Source: Bordetella hinzii LMG 13501 (lineage in GTDB: Bacteria > Pseudomonadota > Gammaproteobacteria > Burkholderiales > Burkholderiaceae_B). Taken from it: DNA of 36,674 nt. Positions 18,031 through 26,464 of the stretch are shown piece after piece. The stretch is from the NCBI RefSeq assembly GCF_001548475.1, contig NZ_LRUJ01000044.1, positions 1-36,674 of the forward strand. Reading direction: 5' to 3'. The notes under the pieces were generated by a model. That model was not told the origin of the DNA. It was given only the letters and a program-made list of their open reading frames with translations, and ran no database searches. The translations under genes were made by a program, and so were the position numbers. Positions within the stretch are counted from its first letter, which is position 1; every line of letters begins with the position of its first letter.

Positions 18031-18672
18031 TTACTTGTTGGGCTGGGGCGTGATGCGCAGATAGGGACGCACGGCCTTGTAGCCCTTGGGGAATTTTTCC
18101 TTGATGACGGCCTCGTCTTTCAGGGACGGGACGATGATCACGTCGTCGCCATCTTGCCAATTGACCGGCGTGGCCACGCTGTAGTTGTCGGTCAGCTGCA
18201 AGGAATCGATCACCCGCAGGATCTCATTGAAATTGCGCCCCGTGCTGGCCGGGTAGGTGATGATCAGGCGAATCTTCTTGGCCGGATCGATGATGAACAC
18301 CGAACGCACGGTCAGCGTGGCGTTGGCGTTCGGGTGGATCATGTCGTAGAGCTCGGAGACCTTGCGGTCCTCGTCGGCCAGGATGGGAAAATTGACGCGG
18401 GTCGACTGGGTGTCGTTGATGTCGTCGATCCACTTGTTGTGCGACTCCTCGCCATCGACCGACAAGGCCAGCACTTTCACGTTGCGCTTGGCGAATTCAT
18501 CGGCCAGCTTGGCGGTGTAGCCCAGCTCGGTCGTGCAGACCGGCGTGAAGTCGGCGGGGTGCGAAAACAGCACGCCCCATTTGTCGCCAAGGTAGTCATA
18601 CAGACGCAGCGTCCCGATGGACGATTTCTGTTCGAAGTCGGGCGCGGTGTCGCCCAGACGGAGGTGAGCCAT
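18031..18672 (-). CDS. 1-Cys peroxiredoxin (Prx6 type)
   Basis: The product is 213 residues, the length of the Prx6 group. It reduces hydrogen peroxide and organic hydroperoxides. The peroxidatic cysteine is Cys46 in the motif PADFTPVCTTE. The long C-terminal domain (ending PYLRITPQPNK) is that of Prx6/AhpC-TSA proteins without a resolving cysteine. The ATG at 18672 is preferred over an in-frame one at 18702 because AGGAGA lies seven bases before it and homologues start with the equivalent of MAHLRLGD. Its promoter should lie in the 106-base gap upstream, where CATA-N6-TATG symmetry is visible but no exact OxyR motif. Confidence 0.95.
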   Translation of the reverse strand: MAHLRLGDTAPDFEQKSSIGTLRLYDYLGDKWGVLFSHPADFTPVCTTELGYTAKLADEFAKRNVKVLALSVDGEESHNKWIDDINDTQSTRVNFPILADEDRKVSELYDMIHPNANATLTVRSVFIIDPAKKIRLIITYPASTGRNFNEILRVIDSLQLTDNYSVATPVNWQDGDDVIIVPSLKDEAVIKEKFPKGYKAVRPYLRITPQPNK

Positions 18673-18778
18673 GAGAATCTCCTGCTTGAGGTTGGCGGCC
18701 ACATGATTCTTGCATCAAACCCACATCGGGGGAAATAAGCAAGCCATATAACCTTATGTTGTATTGCAAGTATGGCCT

Positions 18779-20605
18779 TCAGGCCACCCCGGCCCAGTCG
18801 GCGGCGGTGTCCGCCACCTGTCCCGCCCTCACCGCCGCCGACAGCGACAGGGCGCGCGGCAGGATGTGGGCGCCATAGAACAGGGCCGTGCCCAGCTTGT
18901 GGCGATAGAAACTGTCATCGCTGCCCTCGGCCAGCCGGCGGCGGCTGACCAGCGCCGCGCGCACCATCTGCCAGCCGCCATGCGTCACGCCGGCCAGCAT
19001 CAGATAGGGCACGCTGCCCGCGAACACCGCCCGCGCATGGTCGGCGGCATGCTGGAGGATGAACTCCACCGCGTCCTGGTAGGCCTGGATGGCCTGGTCG
19101 AAGTGGTCGCGCAGCAGGCACAGCCCTTCGCGGCTTTCGACATCGGCGCGGCTGGCCTCGGCCTGGAGCATCTTGAGGGTGTCGCGCATTGCCGCGATCG
19201 AGGCATGGGCGGCCGCGCCGCCGTCGCGCAAGGTCTTGCGGCCGACCAGATCGTTGGCCTGGATGGCCGTGGTGCCCTCGTAGATGGGCAGGATACGGGC
19301 ATCGCGGTAGTACTGCGCCGCCCCGGTTTCCTCGATGAACCCCATGCCGCCGTGCACCTGCACGCCCAGCGAGGCGACCTCAACGGCCGACTCGGTCGAG
19401 AAGCCCTTGACGATGGGCACCAGATACTCATAGAAGGCGCGGTTGCGGGCCCGCACCTCGGCATCCGGATGGTGGTCGGCCTTGTCATGCGCGGCCGCCG
19501 CGACATACGACACGGCCCGGGCCGCCTCGGTCAAGGCGCGCATGGTCAGCAACATGCGCTGCACATCGGGATGATGCGAAATCGTCACCGGGCCGGCCGA
19601 TCCCTCGATGGCGCGGCCCTGGACGCGGTCGCGCGCATAGGCCTGGGCATGCTGGTAGGCGCGCTCGGCCAGGGCGATGCCCTGCTGGCCGACCGAATAG
19701 CGTGCCGCGTTCATCATGATGAACATGTACTCCAGGCCGCGATTGGCCTCGCCCACCAGATAACCGATGGCGCCCTCGCCCACTTCGCCCTTGCCCGCGC
19801 CGTACAGCAGCACCGCCGTGGGACTGCCGTGTATGCCCAGCTTGTGCTCCAGCGAGGCGCACCAGACATCATTGCGCTTGCCCAGCGAGCCGTCGTCATT
19901 GACCAGGATCTTGGGCACGATGAACAGCGAAATCCCCTTCACGCCCGCCGGCGCATCCGGCAGGCGCGCCAGCACCAGGTGGATGATGTTCTCGGCCAGG
20001 TCATGCTCGCCATAGGTGATGAAGATCTTCTGGCCCGAAAGGCGGTAGCTGCCATCCGGCTGGGGCACGGCCCGGGTCTTGACCAAGGCCAGGTCGGAAC
20101 CGGCCTGCGGCTCCGTCAAATTCATCGTGCCGGTCCAGCGCCCGCCGATCAGATTGGGCACGTAGGCGCGCCGTTGCTCTTCGGAACCGACCGCCAGCAA
20201 TGCCTCGATCACGCCATCGGTCAGCATGGGGCAGAGCGAAAACGCCAGGCTGGCGGCCTGGATATTCTCGGCCGCCGGCGCCGCCACCAATTGCGGCAAG
20301 CCCTGGCCGCCCCATTGCACCGGATGCTGCAGGCCCTGCCAGCCGCCGGCCGAGTAATCGGCGAACGCCTTGGCGAAACCCGGCGTCGCCGTGACTGCGC
20401 CGTCTTTCCAGACCGGCGGCTGGCGGTCGCCGGTCACGTTCAAGGGAGCCACCACTTCCTGCACAAAGCGCGCATTCTCGTCGAGAATGGCGTCGACCAG
20501 ATCCGGCTCGGCCTCCTCGAAACCGGGCAGCTTGAGGATCTCATCAAGGCCGGCCAGCTCCTTCATGGCAAAGCGGATGTCGCGCAGCGGCGTGGTGTAG
20601 CTCAT
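18779..20605 (-). CDS. Acyl-CoA dehydrogenase (DmdC/AcdB-like)
   Basis: The product is 608 residues, about 200 longer than short-chain acyl-CoA dehydrogenases. It belongs to the large group that includes 3-methylmercaptopropionyl-CoA dehydrogenase. The FAD and substrate motif TMNLTEPQAGSDLALVKTRA is at 160-179. The catalytic glutamate is Glu443 in LPIYEGTTAIQANDL. A C-terminal extension with a helical domain follows (residues about 470-600). It introduces a 2,3-double bond and passes electrons to ETF, encoded by etfB-etfA at 22586-24267. The acyl specificity cannot be read from sequence. The ribosome binding site is CGGAGA. Its gap to aspT holds a hairpin, so cotranscription with aspT is uncertain. 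Confidence 0.93.
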   Translation of the reverse strand: MSYTTPLRDIRFAMKELAGLDEILKLPGFEEAEPDLVDAILDENARFVQEVVAPLNVTGDRQPPVWKDGAVTATPGFAKAFADYSAGGWQGLQHPVQWGGQGLPQLVAAPAAENIQAASLAFSLCPMLTDGVIEALLAVGSEEQRRAYVPNLIGGRWTGTMNLTEPQAGSDLALVKTRAVPQPDGSYRLSGQKIFITYGEHDLAENIIHLVLARLPDAPAGVKGISLFIVPKILVNDDGSLGKRNDVWCASLEHKLGIHGSPTAVLLYGAGKGEVGEGAIGYLVGEANRGLEYMFIMMNAARYSVGQQGIALAERAYQHAQAYARDRVQGRAIEGSAGPVTISHHPDVQRMLLTMRALTEAARAVSYVAAAAHDKADHHPDAEVRARNRAFYEYLVPIVKGFSTESAVEVASLGVQVHGGMGFIEETGAAQYYRDARILPIYEGTTAIQANDLVGRKTLRDGGAAAHASIAAMRDTLKMLQAEASRADVESREGLCLLRDHFDQAIQAYQDAVEFILQHAADHARAVFAGSVPYLMLAGVTHGGWQMVRAALVSRRRLAEGSDDSFYRHKLGTALFYGAHILPRALSLSAAVRAGQVADTAADWAGVA

Positions 20606-20628
20606 GGTGTCTCCGTTCTATAAACAAG

Positions 20629-20648
20629 CGGGCGGCTCGCGCCGCCCG
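20629..20648 (-). terminator. Hairpin between the antiporter and dehydrogenase genes
   Basis: CGGGCGGC (20629-20636) and GCCGCCCG (20641-20648) form an 8-bp stem with a 4-base loop. On the minus strand only an interrupted T-run (CTTGTTTA) follows. It may partly terminate aspT transcription and so attenuate the dehydrogenase gene 24 bases further on. Confidence 0.45.
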
Positions 20649-20668
20649 GTTTTCCAGCTTGGGGCGTT

Positions 20669-22366
20669 TCAGCCCAGGCGATAGGCCAGCGCCACGATGA
20701 GTGGTCCCAGCACCGGCAACAGCACGTTGGCAATGGCATAGGTCACGGTATAGCCGAGGATGGGCACCGAACTGCCTGCCTGGACGATCACGGCGCTGAC
20801 CGTGGGCGTGCTCACATGCTGGCCCGCGATCGCGCCCAGCAGCAACGGCCCCTCGATCTTGAGGAACTTATGCCCGACCCAGAGCGAGGCGCAGGCCGGC
20901 CCCAGCGATACCGCCAGGCCGATCACGGGCAGGACCAATCCGTGCTCTTTCAAAAGGGTAATCGCCTCCGGCCCCGCCGACAAGCCGACGCAGGCAATAA
21001 ATACGGCCAGCCCCAGCTCCTTCAGCAGGTTCAGGGCCGGGCCCGGTATATGGCCCAGCGATGGACGCTTGGCGGAAATCCAGCCGCAGATCAGGCCGCT
21101 CACCAGCGCCCCGCCGCCGCTGCCCAGGGACAGCGGCAAGCGCGCCACGGTGACAATGAGACTGCCGATCAGAAGGCCCACCAGGATGCCGGCGCACATG
21201 AACACCAGATCCGTCGTGCCGTCGCGGCGCAATTCGCTGCCCAGATGGCCGACGGCCACGCTGAGGTTGGGATCGGTTCCGACCAGCTTGACCACATCGC
21301 CGTACTGCAGCACGGTCGAGGGCGTCATGGGAATGGTGTGTCCGCTGCGTTCGATGCCTTGCAGAAACACGCCCCGCGCGGCACGCGCGTTCGGCGTCTG
21401 GGCCAGTTCGGCCAGGGTGCGGCCGTTGACGCCCTTGCGGTTGACGACGACCTGGCGCTCTTGCAGATTGAGCGCATCGGCATGGGCGGGCGGCACCTGG
21501 ATTTCCGGGCCGATCACATCGTCGCCGCGCAGGGCGTAAAACCGCAGGCCCACGATCACGAGGATGTCGCCGGCCTGCAGGATTTCATCGGGGCTGGGCG
21601 CGAGCGACGCGCCATCGCGCAGCACGCTGGTCACCACGGTGCGGCCCGCGAGCTTGCGCTCGACCTCCAGCACGCTCATGCCCTCGGCCTCGCGCACGAT
21701 ATGGGCCCGGCCCACCAGGCGCGGCAGCGCGGGCAGGCTGCTGTCGCCCTCCTCCGGGATCCCGCCCAGCTTGGCCTCCAGCTCCTTGGACGCCTGGCGC
21801 AGGTTGATGCCCAGCAGCAAGGGCGCCACCTGGCTGGTGAACAACACGATGCTGATCGTGCCCACCAGATAGGTCAGCGTGTAGGCCGTGGCGATGTTGG
21901 CCTCCTGGACCCTCACCTCTTCGGCCGACAGGCCCAGGTGGCGCAAGGCCTCGGAGGCCGTGCCCACCACGGCCGACTCGGTGGCCGAGCCCGCGGCCAG
22001 GCCGGCCGTGGTCCCCGCATCAAAGCCGAAGAGGCTGGCGGCCACCAGGGCAATGGTCAGCACCAGCACCACCTCGATGAGGGGCAACAGCATGAAGCGC
22101 AGGCTGGAGCGATTGAGATTGGCGAAAAAGCCCGGGCCGCCGGAGTAGCCCATGGCGAAGATGAAGAGCACGAAAGCGATTTCGCGCAGCGGACCTTCGA
22201 CCTTGCACCCCGTCTGGCCCAGCAGCATGGCCACGATAAGGGTGCCGCACACGCCGCCCAAGGCGACAGGCCCAAGCCGGAACTTGCCTATGAAATGGCC
22301 CAGGCCCACCGCAATGAAGACGATGGCGATAGGCACCGACTGAAAAAATCCGACGGAGCAGGTCAT
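20669..22366 (-). CDS. AspT/YidE-type aspartate:alanine exchanger family antiporter
   Basis: The product is 565 residues with two membrane halves of about five or six helices each and a central cytoplasmic region. The central region (residues about 200-370) has two RCK_C/TrkA_C-like domains. The first half carries AAGSATESAVVGTASEAL, and the second carries the matching GAIAGQHVSTPTVSAVI, which is the internal duplication typical of the family. The prototype swaps aspartate for alanine to drive a proton motive force through decarboxylation. No aspartate decarboxylase gene is near, so the substrate is unknown. The ATG at 22366 has a G-rich stretch before it. Confidence 0.88.
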   Translation of the reverse strand: MTCSVGFFQSVPIAIVFIAVGLGHFIGKFRLGPVALGGVCGTLIVAMLLGQTGCKVEGPLREIAFVLFIFAMGYSGGPGFFANLNRSSLRFMLLPLIEVVLVLTIALVAASLFGFDAGTTAGLAAGSATESAVVGTASEALRHLGLSAEEVRVQEANIATAYTLTYLVGTISIVLFTSQVAPLLLGINLRQASKELEAKLGGIPEEGDSSLPALPRLVGRAHIVREAEGMSVLEVERKLAGRTVVTSVLRDGASLAPSPDEILQAGDILVIVGLRFYALRGDDVIGPEIQVPPAHADALNLQERQVVVNRKGVNGRTLAELAQTPNARAARGVFLQGIERSGHTIPMTPSTVLQYGDVVKLVGTDPNLSVAVGHLGSELRRDGTTDLVFMCAGILVGLLIGSLIVTVARLPLSLGSGGGALVSGLICGWISAKRPSLGHIPGPALNLLKELGLAVFIACVGLSAGPEAITLLKEHGLVLPVIGLAVSLGPACASLWVGHKFLKIEGPLLLGAIAGQHVSTPTVSAVIVQAGSSVPILGYTVTYAIANVLLPVLGPLIVALAYRLG

Positions 22367-22506
22367 CCGCGCCCCCCCGTTGGTTCATCCGCCCATTTTC
22401 TTGCCGAGCCTGCACTTCCCATCACGAATCTCCGTCGCGGTGTATCGGGCCTACCGTGCGCCAAAGACATTATCAGAATTGGAAAGAAAAACCAAAGCCT
22501 GCCGTC

Positions 22507-22523
22507 GCCGCCCTTCGGGCGGC
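22507..22523. repeat. Short GC-rich hairpin next to the etfA terminator
   Basis: GCCGCCC and GGGCGGC form a 7-bp stem with a 3-base loop, just beyond the T-run of the etfA terminator on the minus strand. It may be a back-up structure. The rest of the 219-base gap 22367-22585 holds this, the terminator and presumably the aspT promoter. Confidence 0.4.
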
Positions 22524-22530
22524 AGGGGCG

Positions 22531-22560
22531 AAAAAAAAAGCCGCGGCAACATGCCGCGGC
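22531..22560 (-). terminator. Strong intrinsic terminator after etfA
   Basis: GCCGCGGC (22540-22547) pairs with GCCGCGGC (22553-22560) around the loop AACAT. On the minus strand nine T residues follow. It lies 25 bases after the etfA stop and should prevent most readthrough into aspT and the dehydrogenase gene. Confidence 0.88.
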
Positions 22561-22585
22561 TTTTGTGACACCCTCGGTCAGCGCA

Positions 22586-23515
22586 TCAGAGCGCGCCGGC
22601 CAGCTCGGGCACCACCTGGAACAGATCGCCGACCAGGCCGTAATCGGCCACGCCGAAGATGGGCGCCTCGGGATCCTTGTTGATGGCCACGATGACCTTG
22701 GAGTCCTTCATGCCCGCCAGGTGCTGGATGGCGCCGGAGATGCCAACGGCCACATAGAGCTGCGGCGCGACGATCTTGCCGGTCTGGCCGACCTGCCAAT
22801 CGTTGGGCGCATAACCCGCGTCCACCGCCGCGCGCGAAGCGCCCAGCGCCGCGCCCAGCTTGTCGGCCAGCGGATCCAGGATCTTGAAGTTCTCGGCGCT
22901 GCCCAGGCCCCGGCCGCCCGAGACCACCACGCGCGCGCCCGCCAGCTCCGGACGGTCGCTCTTGGCCACCTCGCGGCCCACGAAGCTCGACAGCCCCGAA
23001 TCGGCCACCGCCTCCACCGCTTCGATCGCCGCCGAGCCGCCCGTGGCCGCCACGGCGTCAAAGCCCGTGGTGCGCACCGTGATCACCTTGACCGCATCGC
23101 CCGACTGCACCGTGGCAATGGCATTGCCCGCGTAGATGGGACGCTGGAAGGTGTCGGCCGACTCCACGCCGATGATGTCGGAGATCTGCGCCACGTCAAG
23201 CTTGGCGGCCACCCGGGGGGCCACGTTCTTGCCCGAGGCCGTGGCCGGGAACAGGATGTGGCTGTAGGCCGGGGCCACCGCCAGCACCTGCGCGGCCAGG
23301 TTCTCGGCCAGCCCGTCGGCCAGCTGCGGCGCATCGGCCAGCAGCACCTTGGCCACGCCGGCCGCGGCGCCAGCCTGCTCGGCCACCGCGCGGGCATTGC
23401 TGCCCGCCACCAGCACATGCACCTCGCCGCCCAGCTTGGCGGCCGCGGCGATCGTGTTCAGGGTCGCGCCCTTCAACTGGGCATTGTCGTGTTCGGCAAT
23501 AACAAGCGTCGTCAT
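22586..23515 (-). CDS. etfA: Electron transfer flavoprotein, alpha subunit
   Basis: The alpha subunit carries the FAD that receives electrons from acyl-CoA dehydrogenases and passes them to ETF-ubiquinone oxidoreductase. The product is 309 residues, the usual length. The C-terminal FAD-binding domain shows SGGRGLGS (199-206), GQTGK (243-247) and GISGAIQH (258-265). The gene starts two bases after the etfB stop, so the subunits are made together. Confidence 0.97.
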   Translation of the reverse strand: MTTLVIAEHDNAQLKGATLNTIAAAAKLGGEVHVLVAGSNARAVAEQAGAAAGVAKVLLADAPQLADGLAENLAAQVLAVAPAYSHILFPATASGKNVAPRVAAKLDVAQISDIIGVESADTFQRPIYAGNAIATVQSGDAVKVITVRTTGFDAVAATGGSAAIEAVEAVADSGLSSFVGREVAKSDRPELAGARVVVSGGRGLGSAENFKILDPLADKLGAALGASRAAVDAGYAPNDWQVGQTGKIVAPQLYVAVGISGAIQHLAGMKDSKVIVAINKDPEAPIFGVADYGLVGDLFQVVPELAGAL

Positions 23516-23517
23516 TG

Positions 23518-24267
23518 TTAGATCACCTTCGCTTCATTCTTCAGTTTGTCCACCAGCGCGGCCACGTCGGCCACCTTGATGCCAGCCTTGCGCGCGGGGG
23601 GTTCGGTGACCTTCAGGGTCTTCAGGCGCGGCGCCGGGTCCACGCCCAGATCCTGCGGCGTGACCGTCTCCAGCGGCTTTTTCTTGGCCTTCATGATGTT
23701 GGGCAGCGTCACATAGCGCGGCTCGTTCAGGCGCAGGTCCGTCGTCACGATCGCCGGCAGCTTCAGCGTCAGCGTCTCCAGGCCGCCATCGACCTCGCGC
23801 GTCACCGTCACCTTGCCCTCGCCCAGCTCCACCTTGCTGGCAAACGTCGCCTGCGGCCAATCCAGCAGCGCGGCCAGCATCTGCCCGGTCTGGTTGGCGT
23901 CATCGTCGATCGCCTGCTTGCCCAGGATCACCAGCTGCGGCTGCTCCTTGTCCACCAGCGCCTTGAGCATCTTGGCCACCGCCAGCGGCTGCAGCTCGGC
24001 GTCCGTCTGCACCAGCACCCCACGGTCCGCGCCGATGGCCATGGCCGTGCGCAGCGTCTCCTGGCATTGCGCCACCCCGCAGGACACCGCGATGACCTCG
24101 GCCACGCTGCCCTTCTCCTTCAGGCGCGTCGCCTCTTCGACGGCAATTTCGTCAAAAGGGTTCATCGACATCTTCACGTTCGCGATGTCCACCCCGGTTT
24201 GATCAGATTTCACGCGCACCTTGACGTTGTAGTCAACGACGCGCTTGACGGGTACCAATACCTTCAT
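23518..24267 (-). CDS. etfB: Electron transfer flavoprotein, beta subunit
   Basis: The product is 249 residues. It binds structural AMP; the motif [10 protein letters not shown] is in the AMP region. The loop that docks on partner dehydrogenases is visible as [17 protein letters not shown], with the leucine and lysines known to matter in this loop. The ATG at 24267 is chosen for the family start [17 protein letters not shown] and a GGAGG ribosome binding site seven bases upstream. A small hairpin sits in the leader. Confidence 0.97.
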   Translation of the reverse strand: MKVLVPVKRVVDYNVKVRVKSDQTGVDIANVKMSMNPFDEIAVEEATRLKEKGSVAEVIAVSCGVAQCQETLRTAMAIGADRGVLVQTDAELQPLAVAKMLKALVDKEQPQLVILGKQAIDDDANQTGQMLAALLDWPQATFASKVELGEGKVTVTREVDGGLETLTLKLPAIVTTDLRLNEPRYVTLPNIMKAKKKPLETVTPQDLGVDPAPRLKTLKVTEPPARKAGIKVADVAALVDKLKNEAKVI

Positions 24268-24291
24268 CCAGCAGCCTCCAAACAATAATTT

Positions 24292-24308
24292 CCCGGCGGA
24301 GTGCCGGG
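24292..24308 (-). other. Hairpin in the etfB leader
   Basis: CCCGGC and GCCGGG form a 6-bp stem with a 5-base loop, 25 bases upstream of the etfB start. No T-run follows on the minus strand (AAATTATTG instead). It may be an mRNA 5' stabiliser, or nothing. Confidence 0.3.
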
Positions 24309-24336
24309 AGTTGCATTGCACAATTTTTTCTCGATT

Positions 24337-25260
24337 CTACAACTTCGAGAGCGATCTGATGTGGGCGACCACGCTGCGGCCCAATGCCGACAGGTTGTAA
24401 CCGCCCTCCAGCGTGCTGACGATGCGCCCCTGGGCATGGCGGTCGGCCACCTCCACGAGCTGGTCGGTGATCCAGGCGTAATCCGCCTCCACCAGCCCCA
24501 TCTGGGCCATGTCGTCCTCTCTGTGGGCATCGAATCCGGCCGAAATCAGCACGAGCTGCGGCGCGTGCGCGTGCAGGCGCGGCAACCATTGCTGGCGCAC
24601 GATGTCACGCACCGCGGCCCCAGTCGAATAGGCCGCCACCGGCACATTCAACATATTGTCCGCAGGATGGTCGAAACCACTGTTGGGAAAGAAGGGATGC
24701 TGGAAAAAACTGCACATCAGCACTCTGTCGTCGCCCGCGAAGGCCTCCTCGGTGCCATTGCCGTGATGCACGTCGAAATCGACGATGGCAATGCGCGCGA
24801 GGCCATGCTTATGCATGGCATATTGCGCCGCAATAGCCACGTTATTGAAAAAGCAGAAGCCCATGGCCCGGCTGTGCTCGGCATGGTGGCCGGGCGGACG
24901 CACCGCGCAGAACGCCGTGGTGGCTTCGCCCGCCATCACCGCGTCGACCGCCGCGATTCCCGCGCCGGCCGCGTGATAGGCCGCCTCCAGGGTGTGGGGA
25001 TTCATCAGGGTGTCGGGGTCTATCTCCGCATAGCCGTGCTCGGGCGACAGGCCGCGCAGACGATCGAGATGATAGGCGCTGTGCACGCGCAGGATGTCTT
25101 CGCGCGTGGCCGCCGGCGCCTGTTTTTCACCCAGGTAGGGCATCAGGCCGTTGGCCAGCAACTGGTCGGAAATGGCGTCCAGCCTCTGCGGACATTCGGG
25201 ATGCCAACTGCCCATTTCATGCAGCTTGCACGACGGGTGGGTAAGATACATGGTCTCCAT
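24337..25260 (-). CDS. Histone deacetylase family protein (class II HDAC/AcuC-like)
   Basis: The product is 307 residues, a zinc deacetylase acting in bacteria on acetyl-lysine, acetylpolyamines or similar amides. The active site shows RPPGHHAEH with His125-His126, and DFDVHHGNGT with zinc ligands Asp163 and His165. The third ligand is Asp244 in SAGFDAHRED. C-terminal LEGGYNLSALGRS is also typical. Candidate starts are 25278, 25260 and 25251; 25260 gives METMYLTHPSC, closest to the family N-terminus, while GGAG just before 25251 would suit the third. It is head to head with mltB, only 10 bases apart. Confidence 0.93.
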   Translation of the reverse strand: METMYLTHPSCKLHEMGSWHPECPQRLDAISDQLLANGLMPYLGEKQAPAATREDILRVHSAYHLDRLRGLSPEHGYAEIDPDTLMNPHTLEAAYHAAGAGIAAVDAVMAGEATTAFCAVRPPGHHAEHSRAMGFCFFNNVAIAAQYAMHKHGLARIAIVDFDVHHGNGTEEAFAGDDRVLMCSFFQHPFFPNSGFDHPADNMLNVPVAAYSTGAAVRDIVRQQWLPRLHAHAPQLVLISAGFDAHREDDMAQMGLVEADYAWITDQLVEVADRHAQGRIVSTLEGGYNLSALGRSVVAHIRSLSKL

Positions 25261-25270
25261 AGGGAAGATT

Positions 25271-26410
25271 ATGTTCATCACCCGGCGTTTCCTGCAAATC
25301 GGCCTTGCCGCAGTCCTGCTGGGAGGCTGTGCCTCCCCCGCCCCCAAACCCGATGCTTCCGCCGCTTCGCCCGCCGCGACCGAGGGTAAACCCCAGGCCA
25401 TACGCATTGGTCCCGACACGCCCGCGGCCGAACCGTCCGCCACGCTGACCCCGGGAGGCAAGATGCGGCCCGAGGTGCGCAGCTTCGCCGAATCCGTGGC
25501 CGGCGAGCGGTCCCTGCCTCTGGAGCCCGTGCTCGCCATGCTGGCGGACTCCCGCTACAGCAGCACCGTGGCGCGCCTGATCGCCCCCTCGGTACCGGGC
25601 CGCAAGGTCTGGCGCAGCTGGCTCACCTATCGCTCGCGTTTCGTCGAACCCAAGCGCATCGCCTGGGGAGTGACATTCTGGAACGAACACCGCGCCGTCA
25701 TCGAGCGCGCCGCCCAGCAATACGGCGTCCCCGCTTCCATCATCGTGTCCATCATCGGGGTCGAAACCCTGTATGGCCGCAACATGGGCAATTTCCGCGT
25801 GATCGACGCGCTGGCCACGCTGGCTTTCGACTACCCCGAACCGGTCAAGCCCGAACGGGTGGAGATGTTCCGCAAGCAGCTGGCCGACTTCATCACGCTG
25901 ACGCTGCAAGGCAAGCTCGAGCCCGGCGCCCTGGGCTCTTTCGCGGGCGCCATCGGCATGCCGCAGTTCATGCCCACCAGCATCGCCAACTACGCCGTGG
26001 ACGGCGACGACGACGGGCATATCGACCTGGCCAACAGCGTGCCCGATGCCGTCATGTCGGTCGGCAGCTTTCTGCAAAAGCACGGCTGGCAGCGCGGTCT
26101 GCCGGTGTTCGCGCCGGTCATCCTGCCGGCCGATCCCTCGGCCCTGGTCGACGGCGGCCTGACGCCCGGACTGGATTGGGCCCGCCTGCAGCAAGCCGGC
26201 GCCCGGATGTCCCCCGGAGGCGCGGCGGGCAGCTGGCAGTCCAGCCCGCTGGGTGTCGTGGACCTGGCCGAAGAAGCGCGCGGCACGGTCCAGTACCGCA
26301 CCGGCACGGCGAACTTCTTCGTCATCACCCAATACAACCGCAGCTATTTCTATGCGACCGCGGTGGCCGACCTGGCCGCCGAACTGCAGGCCCGCGTCGG
26401 CCGCCCCTGA
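25271..26410 (+). CDS. mltB: Membrane-bound lytic murein transglycosylase B (lipoprotein)
   Basis: The product is 379 residues. It cleaves peptidoglycan glycan strands to 1,6-anhydro-muropeptides (GH103 family). The first 20 residues form a lipoprotein signal with lipobox LGGC, so Cys20 would be lipidated and the enzyme anchored in a membrane. The catalytic glutamate is Glu165 in IIGVETLYGRNMG. GAIGMPQFMPTSIANYAVDG is the next conserved block. The C-terminal domain with QYNRSYFYA ends the protein. The start is fixed by the signal peptide and an AGGGAAG sequence. Its promoter must overlap the 5' end of the deacetylase gene. Confidence 0.95.
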   Translation: MFITRRFLQIGLAAVLLGGCASPAPKPDASAASPAATEGKPQAIRIGPDTPAAEPSATLTPGGKMRPEVRSFAESVAGERSLPLEPVLAMLADSRYSSTVARLIAPSVPGRKVWRSWLTYRSRFVEPKRIAWGVTFWNEHRAVIERAAQQYGVPASIIVSIIGVETLYGRNMGNFRVIDALATLAFDYPEPVKPERVEMFRKQLADFITLTLQGKLEPGALGSFAGAIGMPQFMPTSIANYAVDGDDDGHIDLANSVPDAVMSVGSFLQKHGWQRGLPVFAPVILPADPSALVDGGLTPGLDWARLQQAGARMSPGGAAGSWQSSPLGVVDLAEEARGTVQYRTGTANFFVITQYNRSYFYATAVADLAAELQARVGRP

Positions 26411-26423
26411 TCGTCCAACAAGC

Positions 26424-26447
26424 AAAAGCCCGCCGGCTGGCGGGCTT
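26424..26447. terminator. Bidirectional hairpin terminator between mltB and cysM
   Basis: AAGCCCGCC (26426-26434) and GGCGGGCTT (26439-26447) form a 9-bp stem with a GGCT loop between the convergent stops at 26410 and 26465. The T-runs are short on both strands. Confidence 0.65.
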
Positions 26448-26464
26448 GCCCGGGCGGCGCGCGG

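Noticed and set aside
18764-20623. A 619-codon plus-strand open frame opposite the acyl-CoA dehydrogenase gene
   Set aside because: Antisense shadow with low-complexity composition; the minus-strand frame has the catalytic motifs.
22531-22539. Run of nine A residues as a slippage or frameshift site
   Set aside because: It is in non-coding sequence and is the T-run of the etfA terminator on the minus strand.
20816-23521. A 901-codon open frame on the plus strand opposite the antiporter and etfA genes
   Set aside because: It runs antisense through two clear genes and the terminator between them; its composition (rich in Arg, Gln, His, Ala, Gly) is that of the reverse strand of GC-rich coding DNA.
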